The notes under the pieces: model-generated
What the model saw: only the letters and a program-made list of their open reading frames with translations
Told to the model about the DNA's origin: nothing
Databases searched by the model: none
NCBI RefSeq assembly: GCF_036013525.1
Contig: NZ_CP107853.1
Coordinates: 4,774,001-4,838,000, forward strand
Source: Nonomuraea sp. NBC_00507
Lineage (GTDB): Bacteria; Actinomycetota; Actinomycetes; Streptosporangiales; Streptosporangiaceae
Length of the DNA: 64,000 nucleotides
Direction: 5' to 3'
Shown: positions 58,531 to 64,000 of the stretch, piece by piece
Layout: each line of letters begins with the position of its first letter
Position numbering within the stretch: position 1 is the stretch's first letter
Position numbers and translations under genes: made by a program

Positions 58531-59557
58531 CAACCTCCCCACTGACCACCTCTCCTCGGGCACCGCACCCAAGGACGTCCCAGCTGCCGGTGATACGTCC
58601 CAGCCACGGGTTCCCGCCCCCGGCCCCGGCCCCGGGGAGAACAAGTCGATGCGCGAGTGCCGGACTGCTTTGCAGTCGGTGCCGCATGAGCCTGGTGCCG
58701 CCAAACCCGACCCCGTTGTGGTCGTGAACGGAATCCGCCGCACCTTCGGCGGCCTCACCGCGGTCGACGTGGAACATCTCGAAATCCAACGTGGGGTCAT
58801 CACCGCCTTGATCGGACCCAACGGTGCAGGCAAGACCACGTTCTTCAACCTGCTCACCGGCTTCGATCAACCCGATGCCGGTTCCTGGTCCTTCGACGGG
58901 ACACCGCTCGAAGGCAAGGCAGCCTACAAAGTGGCACGCCTCGGCATGGTCCGGACCTTCCAGCTGACCAGAGTGCTCTCGAAACTGACAGTACTGGAGA
59001 ACATACGGATGGGCGCCACAGGTCAGCGTGGCGAACGCTTGTGGGCCGCCGCGCTCCCCGCCCTGTGGCGGGCGCAGGAACGAGACATCACCGACCGGGC
59101 CCGAGACCTGCTCAAGCGGTTCAAACTCGACGCCAAGGAGGAAGATTTCGCCGGGTCCCTGTCAGGCGGCCAGAGAAAGCTGCTCGAGATGGCGCGAGCG
59201 CTCATGGTCGAACCGAAGCTGGTCATGCTCGACGAACCCATGGCCGGCGTCAACCCAGCGCTGAAGCAGTCCCTGCTCGGGCATGTGAAGTCGCTTCGGG
59301 ATCAGGGAATGAGCGTCCTGTTCGTCGAACACGACATGGACATGGTGCGAGAGATCTCCGACTGGGTGGTCGTCATGTCCCAGGGCAAGGTGATCGCCGA
59401 GGGACCCCCCACATCCATCATGTCGGACGAACGTGTCATCGATGCCTACCTCGGAGCTCGCCACGACACCGACATCAGCGAGCTCGAACACGTGATCCAG
59501 GTCGAGCACGCGCACGACCACGCCGAGCAGCTGGTCGACCGGGAGGTCCCGAGATGA
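58520..59557 (+). CDS. branched-chain amino acid-type ABC transporter ATP-binding protein (LivG-like)
   Basis: 345 residues. A non-conserved Pro/Gly-rich N-terminal extension of about 70 residues precedes the ATPase: Walker A LIGPNGAGKTT, signature SLSGGQRKLLEMARALM, Walker B LVMLDEPMAGVNP, switch His in VEHDMDMV. The C-terminus has an extra His/Glu-rich tail (EHAHDHAEQ). ATG at 58520 follows AAGGGAG; it overlaps the livM end by 11 bp. Confidence 0.9.
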   Translation: MPTDNLPTDHLSSGTAPKDVPAAGDTSQPRVPAPGPGPGENKSMRECRTALQSVPHEPGAAKPDPVVVVNGIRRTFGGLTAVDVEHLEIQRGVITALIGPNGAGKTTFFNLLTGFDQPDAGSWSFDGTPLEGKAAYKVARLGMVRTFQLTRVLSKLTVLENIRMGATGQRGERLWAAALPALWRAQERDITDRARDLLKRFKLDAKEEDFAGSLSGGQRKLLEMARALMVEPKLVMLDEPMAGVNPALKQSLLGHVKSLRDQGMSVLFVEHDMDMVREISDWVVVMSQGKVIAEGPPTSIMSDERVIDAYLGARHDTDISELEHVIQVEHAHDHAEQLVDREVPR

Positions 59558-60438
59558 CTTCTGCCCATCAGGGCCCATCGGACTCTCAGGTCACCGATCA
59601 GGGCGAGATCGTGGCTGAAACCGATCCCAACGCCCCAAGGAGCGACCAGGCAGCGCAGACAAGGCATCTGCAGGCGGCCGAGGGTGCAGCCCTTCGCGCC
59701 GACAATCTGATCGCCGGGTATCTCCCCGGAGTCAACATTTTGAATGGCGCCGATCTGTACTGCCAACCGGGCGAGTTGGTCGGCATCATCGGACCCAATG
59801 GCGCCGGCAAGTCGACACTGCTCAAAGCACTCTTCGGGCTGGTCAAGATCACCGCCGGGACGGTTCGCCTGCGGGGCGAAGAGATCACGAACCAGCGCGC
59901 CGACGCACTGGTATCCCAAGGGATCGGCTTCGTACCGCAAACCAACAACATTTTCCCCTCGCTCACCATCGAGGAAAACCTGCGGATGGGGTGCTATCAG
60001 TCCCCCAAGAAGTTCGCCCCCCGGTTTGCGTTCGTGACCGACCTGTTCCCTGCGCTGGGCCGGCGCCGCAAGCAGCGGGCCGGACAATTGTCAGGCGGTG
60101 AGCGGCAGATGGTGGCTATGAGCCGGGCTCTGATGATGGAACCCTCCGTGTTGTTGCTCGATGAACCCTCAGCGGGCCTGTCCCCGGCGATGCAGGACGA
60201 GGTGTTCGTGCAGACCCGAGCCATCAACCGCACCGGTGTATCGGTCGTCATGGTCGAGCAGAACGCGCGCCGCTGCCTCCAGATCTGCGACCGCGGGTAC
60301 GTCCTCGACCAAGGACGCAACGCCTACACCGGGTCCGGCCAGGCGCTGGCCCGTGACCCCAGGGTGATCGAGCTGTATCTCGGCACCTTGTCCAATGCCG
60401 CCCAGGCAGACAGCACACCTGCCGGCCAGCGGAACTAG
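59554..60438 (+). CDS. branched-chain amino acid-type ABC transporter ATP-binding protein (LivF-like)
   Basis: 294 residues. An N-terminal extension of about 48 residues is followed by the ATPase: Walker A IIGPNGAGKSTLL, signature LSGGERQMVAMSRALM, Walker B VLLLDEPSAGLSP. The His switch position reads MVEQNARRCL, as is usual in LivF. ATGA overlap with the LivG gene; GGGAGG precedes the start. It completes the ATPase pair of this importer. Confidence 0.9.
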   Translation: MTSAHQGPSDSQVTDQGEIVAETDPNAPRSDQAAQTRHLQAAEGAALRADNLIAGYLPGVNILNGADLYCQPGELVGIIGPNGAGKSTLLKALFGLVKITAGTVRLRGEEITNQRADALVSQGIGFVPQTNNIFPSLTIEENLRMGCYQSPKKFAPRFAFVTDLFPALGRRRKQRAGQLSGGERQMVAMSRALMMEPSVLLLDEPSAGLSPAMQDEVFVQTRAINRTGVSVVMVEQNARRCLQICDRGYVLDQGRNAYTGSGQALARDPRVIELYLGTLSNAAQADSTPAGQRN

Positions 60439-60559
60439 GACTACGACCGCACCTGTTCGCCGGTCGAATCCTCCCATCGCGTCCGCTCCTGACCTCCGCC
60501 ACGACACAGCCGTGCACCGCACCAATAGCGCAACAGTCCTCACCACACTTGGAGGCCCC

Positions 60560-61894
60560 ATGCCGCTCCCCAGACGCATCACCTGTATCGCCGTTTTGGC
60601 CTTCGCCGCGTTGGCAACCGCCGCTTGCGGTTCTAACAGCAGCCCCACCGCAGCCGGCAGCGAGCCGCCGGCCACGGCGGGCACCCAGCCGCCGGCCAAG
60701 GCGGGCACCCAGCTCTACTTCGTAGACGGCAACACCGCCGACTACTCCGGTGATTTCGAGCCGGGCACTCTCAACGGTGTGCGCGCCACCCTGCCCGGCG
60801 GCAAGATCGGCGACGAGTTCCGGCAGCGGATCCTCAAGATCAACAGCAAGGTGAAGGACTTCACCTACGCTCCGGAGGCCTACGACGCCACGATCCTCTC
60901 AGCCCTGGCTGCGATCGCCGCAAAGAACGACTCCGGCAAGGCGATCGCCGAGAAGGAGATCGGCATTACCAGGGATGGGACAAAGTGCACCGGCTTCAAG
61001 CAGTGCGCCGACCTACTCGCCGACGGAACGGACATCGACTACGACGGCGCCTCTGGCCCGATCGAGATGAACTCGACAGGAAGCCCGTCCGCGGCGACCG
61101 TCGGCATCTACCAATTCGGGCAGGACAACAACTACAAGAATGTCGGCTACGTCAACGGCACCACTCCGGACCAGGCCAACATCCGAGCCGACCAGAAGGT
61201 CAGCGGCCCAATCCCCAAGGGGGACGGCACCCTTACGTTCGGCACCCTGCTCCCTGCCACAGGGGACAGCTCCTTCCTCGGCGCCCCGCAGTTCGCCGGC
61301 GTGGACCTGGCCATTGACGAAATCAACAAGGCCGGGGGTGTGCTGGGCAAGGATGTGAAGCAGTTGAAGGGCGACTCCGGTGACGGGTCGCCGAACATTG
61401 CGCCATCCGAGACCGACAAACTGCTCCGCGGTGGTGCCGACGTCATCATCGGTGCCGCTTCCTCGTCGGTGTCGCTGTCGGTCATCGACAAGATCTCCGG
61501 GGCTGGCGTCGTCCAGATATCGGCCGGAAACACCTCGACCGCATTCGACACCTACCCCGACCATGGCATGTACTTCCGTACGGCCCCTTCCGACGTCCTG
61601 CAGGGGCAGGTGATGGCCCAGACCATCAGCGAGGACGGTCACCGCAACATCGCAATCCTCGCCCGGCAGGACGCCTACGGAGAGGCATTGGCGAAGAACG
61701 TCCGCTCCTTCTACGAGGAATCCGGCGGCAAAGTCGTCTCCTATGCCCTTTACGACGCGAACGCAGCCAACTACACGGCCGAGGTGGAGAAGGTGAAGGC
61801 CCAAGACCCGGACGCCATCGTGCTGATCTCGTTCGACGAGAGCAAGAAGATCGTCCCGGAACTCATCAAAGCCGGCATCGGCCAGAACGGCTGA
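60560..61894 (+). CDS. substrate-binding lipoprotein, type I, with circularly permuted domain order
   Basis: 444 residues. Signal peptide with lipobox TAAC, then a linker with a doubled 8-residue unit (about residues 36-51). The part normally found at the C-terminus comes first (about 51-200: QLYFVDGNTADYSGDFEPGT, YAPEAYDATILSALAAIAAK, IDYDGASGPIEM, VGIYQFGQDNNYKN). After a 20-residue linker the normal N-terminal part follows (about 223-444: GTLTFGTLLPATGDSSFLG, FRTAPSDVLQGQVM, PDAIVLISFDESKKIVPELI) and the protein ends at GIGQNG. The end joins naturally to the start (GQNG to TQLYFVDGN). It belongs to the Liv-type importer encoded upstream. Confidence 0.85.
   Translation: MPLPRRITCIAVLAFAALATAACGSNSSPTAAGSEPPATAGTQPPAKAGTQLYFVDGNTADYSGDFEPGTLNGVRATLPGGKIGDEFRQRILKINSKVKDFTYAPEAYDATILSALAAIAAKNDSGKAIAEKEIGITRDGTKCTGFKQCADLLADGTDIDYDGASGPIEMNSTGSPSAATVGIYQFGQDNNYKNVGYVNGTTPDQANIRADQKVSGPIPKGDGTLTFGTLLPATGDSSFLGAPQFAGVDLAIDEINKAGGVLGKDVKQLKGDSGDGSPNIAPSETDKLLRGGADVIIGAASSSVSLSVIDKISGAGVVQISAGNTSTAFDTYPDHGMYFRTAPSDVLQGQVMAQTISEDGHRNIAILARQDAYGEALAKNVRSFYEESGGKVVSYALYDANAANYTAEVEKVKAQDPDAIVLISFDESKKIVPELIKAGIGQNG
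60665..60712 (+). repeat. 24-bp tandem repeat (two units) in the signal-to-domain linker
   Basis: Two adjacent 24-bp units (60665-60688 and 60689-60712) differ at one base and encode PPATAGTQ and PPAKAGTQ. They lie exactly at the point where the permuted domain is joined to the signal peptide. Confidence 0.85.
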
Positions 61895-61908
61895 GCCCGT
61901 ACCTAGCC

Positions 61909-61949
61909 GGTGGTCGTGGCTCCGGATCCGCCCCGCAGCCACGACCACC
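61909..61949. terminator. stem-loop terminator of the second Liv operon
   Basis: GGTGGTCGTGGCT (61909-61921) and AGCCACGACCACC (61937-61949) form a perfect 13-bp stem with a 15-nt loop, 15 bp after the binding-protein stop. Confidence 0.8.
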
Positions 61950-61988
61950 CAGACTGCCGTGTCGCCCGTGGAGTGGAGCAGTTTTCGC

Positions 61989-63221
61989 ATGACCACCAGA
62001 CCGCCAAAAGCCAGTCCTACCGCCACCGCAGAGTACGGCGCCGACCCCGACTTTGACACGGTGTACGACCGCGCCACTTTCGGGTCAGCCAAATGGGCCA
62101 ACCAATGGGACGAATTTTCACCGCGTGTCCGGGGCGAGGATCTGCTGTCGCTATGGACGGCCGACATGGACTTCCGGGCGCCGACGACCGTCATCGACCG
62201 GCTGCGCGCCGCTGCGGACCACGGTATCTACGGCTACACCCTGCGAGACCCGGAACACTTCCAGATCGTGCAGAACTGGTTCACCGTCAGGCACGGCTGG
62301 ACACCACCGGTGGAAACGCTCCTCCCGGCCCCTGCGATCATGTCCTCGGTCGCAGCAATCTTGCGCACCTTCACCGCCCCTGGAGATGGGGTGATCGTCC
62401 AATCACCGGTCTACTCGCCGAACTTCGAGGCCATTACCGGTAACCACCGGCGGCTGCTCGTGAACCGGCTCCGGCTCATCGACAACCGCTACGAGTTCGA
62501 CCTCGACAACCTGGCCGAGCTGGCCGCATCCGGCGCGAAGGTGCTACTTCTCTGCAACCCCCACAATCCCTCGGGCCGGAGCTGGACGGCCGACGAGCTG
62601 CTCGCCGTGAACGACATCTGTGCGCGCTACGACCTTCTGGTGATTTCTGATGAGATCCACTGCGACATCCGGCTGAACGGCCGGCCCCACGTGGTCTATG
62701 CCTCGATCAGCAGCGACGCCGCCCGCCGAGCATTCATCTGCACTGCCCCCACCAAGACCTTCAACCTTGCGGGCCTGCCAACGGCCACACTCTCGGTTGC
62801 CGATCCATACCTGCGCTCGGAACTGCTGAACGCCATGCGGGCATCGTTCATGATCAACGCGCACTACTTCGGTCGTCTGGCCTTGGAGACTGCCTACACT
62901 ACGGGTGGTCCGTGGCTCGACCGGCTGACCGAATATCTCAAGGGCAACGTGGCCTTCGTGCACGAGTTCGTCCAAGAGCGGCTGCCCGAGATCACGCCGA
63001 TGCCGCCGGACGCGTCGTTTCTGGTCTGGCTGGAGGCTCGTGAGCTTGACGCTCGTGTGGGCGGGCTGCACCAGTTCCTTGTCGACCGTGCGGCTGTCAA
63101 TCTCTACGACGGCCGGGTCTACGGCCCCGGAGGAGAGGGGTGCGTCCGACTGAACGTCGGCTGCCCCCGGAAGGTGCTGACTGAGGCGCTCGAACGCATC
63201 GATCATGCGCTCTCACGGTAG
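61989..63221 (+). CDS. PLP-dependent C-S lyase / aminotransferase, PatB/MalY family
   Basis: 410 residues, fold type I. Family landmarks: ADMDFRAPTTVIDRL near the N-terminus, YGYTLRDPEHFQIVQNW, LLCNPHNPSGRSWTADEL, the cofactor Asp in VISDEIHCDI and the Schiff-base Lys in TAPTKTFNLAGLPTA. PatB/MalY enzymes cleave cystathionine and other cysteine S-conjugates to pyruvate, ammonia and a thiol. The ATG at 61989 is chosen over the GTG at 61959. It is convergent with a gamma-glutamyltransferase gene. Confidence 0.9.
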   Translation: MTTRPPKASPTATAEYGADPDFDTVYDRATFGSAKWANQWDEFSPRVRGEDLLSLWTADMDFRAPTTVIDRLRAAADHGIYGYTLRDPEHFQIVQNWFTVRHGWTPPVETLLPAPAIMSSVAAILRTFTAPGDGVIVQSPVYSPNFEAITGNHRRLLVNRLRLIDNRYEFDLDNLAELAASGAKVLLLCNPHNPSGRSWTADELLAVNDICARYDLLVISDEIHCDIRLNGRPHVVYASISSDAARRAFICTAPTKTFNLAGLPTATLSVADPYLRSELLNAMRASFMINAHYFGRLALETAYTTGGPWLDRLTEYLKGNVAFVHEFVQERLPEITPMPPDASFLVWLEARELDARVGGLHQFLVDRAAVNLYDGRVYGPGGEGCVRLNVGCPRKVLTEALERIDHALSR

Positions 63222-63260
63222 CGCTCCTCGGGGCACTCACTGACCCTGTCCCGCGTCACC

Positions 63261-64000
63261 TCAGGACATGTCGGCCTGGGGATCTTCCGGCATCAGCGAA
63301 ACCAGGGCGGAGGCGCCATCGCAGCGAGGATCGCTCCCCGCTGAGGTGGCACCCCCGACGACTTGTGCGTGGCCGACCCATTCTGATGCCGGCGGCAGCG
63401 GGACGATCGGCGCGCCGGTCGCGGTCAGAGCTGCGATGGTACTGGGGGAGAGATCCGTCTCCAGGCTGATCGTGTCCTCCGGCTGGCCCGCCTCCATACC
63501 GCCGACGACCCAGCGGGGTGCGGCGACCGCGTCGGCGGGTTGTTCCCCGTCGAGCAGCCGTAGCAGCACTTGGGTGAGGATCTGCGGTTGGGCCTTGCCT
63601 CCCATCGTGCCCATCGACCAGGCCAGCCGTTCTTCCTGGGTGACCATGACCGGCATCAACGTGTGTGCCGGACGCTTGCCCGGCGCGATGACGTTGGGCG
63701 AGGCGGCGTCGAGGGAGAAGAACGCCCCGCGATTGTGCATCACCATGCCGGTCGAGGGTTCGAGCAGCCCCGCGCCGAAGCTGTGGAAGAGGCTCTGGAT
63801 CAGCGAGACCGCGTACCCTTCGCTGTCCGCGGTCACGACCGCGACCGTGTCGCCACTCGCCCTGCCGGTGATGGCCGGCCCGGCCGCTTCGTGGGAGGGG
63901 CCCAGCAGCAGGGTGTCCACGTCGATCTGCGCGAACCGGGGATCGGCCAGATGGCGGGTCCTGTCGGCGATGCCTCCGTGGAAGATCGCGGCCAGTAGTC
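63261..64000 (-). CDS. ggt: gamma-glutamyltransferase, C-terminal part (5' end outside window)
   Basis: About 246 codons are visible, entering as LLAAIFHGGIADRTRHLADP and ending after SLMPEDPQADMS. The small-subunit start is in SGDTVAVVTADSEGYAVSL, whose Thr is the likely autoprocessing nucleophile (family form GxTT/GDT). NRGAFFSLDAASPNVIAPGK and LMPVMV...GTMGGKAQPQ are strong family motifs. The enzyme hydrolyses or transfers the gamma-glutamyl group of glutathione-like compounds. With the C-S lyase gene next to it, degradation of gamma-glutamyl-cysteine conjugates is likely. Confidence 0.9.
   Translation of the reverse strand, partial: LLAAIFHGGIADRTRHLADPRFAQIDVDTLLLGPSHEAAGPAITGRASGDTVAVVTADSEGYAVSLIQSLFHSFGAGLLEPSTGMVMHNRGAFFSLDAASPNVIAPGKRPAHTLMPVMVTQEERLAWSMGTMGGKAQPQILTQVLLRLLDGEQPADAVAAPRWVVGGMEAGQPEDTISLETDLSPSTIAALTATGAPIVPLPPASEWVGHAQVVGGATSAGSDPRCDGASALVSLMPEDPQADMS

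Noticed and set aside
1..64000. Mobile elements, CRISPR arrays, tRNA or rRNA genes
   Set aside because: No transposase or integrase gene, spaced direct repeat array or recognisable tRNA/rRNA sequence was seen.

Overview
This window comes from a high-GC actinobacterium. Coding sequence dominates, GTG starts and 4-bp ATGA/GTGA stop-start overlaps are frequent, and there is a DtxR/IdeR-type iron box and a PucR-family activator. The gene set suits a large-genome soil genus such as Nonomuraea, Streptosporangium, Actinomadura or Streptomyces, but I cannot fix the genus. I saw no rRNA, tRNA, CRISPR array, insertion sequence or phage gene. Nearly everything is nutrient uptake and catabolism, arranged as self-contained 'transporter + enzymes + local regulator' blocks.

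1-14.3 kb: a 13-gene minus-strand operon. It holds two tandem SolA/sarcosine-oxidase-like flavoenzymes, two aspartoacylase-family deacylases, a spermidine/putrescine-type ABC importer, a class III aminotransferase, an aldehyde dehydrogenase, an aldo/keto reductase, a HAD hydrolase and a flavin amine oxidase cut by the window edge. A divergent IclR regulator sits next to a 17-bp palindrome. The set suits import and degradation of an N-acylated amino or diamino compound and resembles part of the ectoine route (DoeB/DoeD/DoeC-like), although no DoeA-like hydrolase is present. 14.3-22.7 kb: an operon of a GabT-like aminotransferase, a large FAD/Fe-S 2-hydroxyacid oxidase, a succinate-semialdehyde-type dehydrogenase and a D-2-hydroxyacid dehydrogenase, divergent from a PucR regulator.

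22.7-26.1 kb: an iron box precedes a Dpp/Nik-type solute-binding lipoprotein and a permease in which both subunits are fused; no ATPase gene follows. 26.2-33.2 kb: a Liv-type importer (LivH, LivK, fused LivM-LivG, LivF) with an amidase, divergent from an AraC regulator.

33.2-49.7 kb: the most distinctive block. An IclR regulator is followed by 14 plus-strand genes: two aldehyde dehydrogenases, WrbA, a thioredoxin-fold protein, an APC permease, a topaquinone copper amine oxidase, a ThDP-dependent decarboxylase-like enzyme, an SDR without the catalytic Tyr, a seven-repeat cytosolic beta-propeller, a VOC protein, an AA_synth-family protein, an alpha/beta hydrolase, an MhpA-like flavin hydroxylase and a NIPSNAP protein. 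I read it as a primary (probably aromatic) amine degradation pathway whose exact substrate I cannot name. Two promoters in it share a 17-bp motif.

49.8-54.5 kb: a three-gene sensory operon (GerMN-like lipoprotein, OmpR-type regulator, histidine kinase) and an acyltransferase-3/SGNH pair. 54.8-64 kb: a LysR regulator and a second Liv-type system. In that system LivH carries an extra extracytoplasmic domain, livM has a frameshift, and the solute-binding protein is circularly permuted (its C-terminal part comes before its N-terminal part). A PatB/MalY C-S lyase and a gamma-glutamyltransferase follow and suggest gamma-glutamyl/cysteine-conjugate scavenging.
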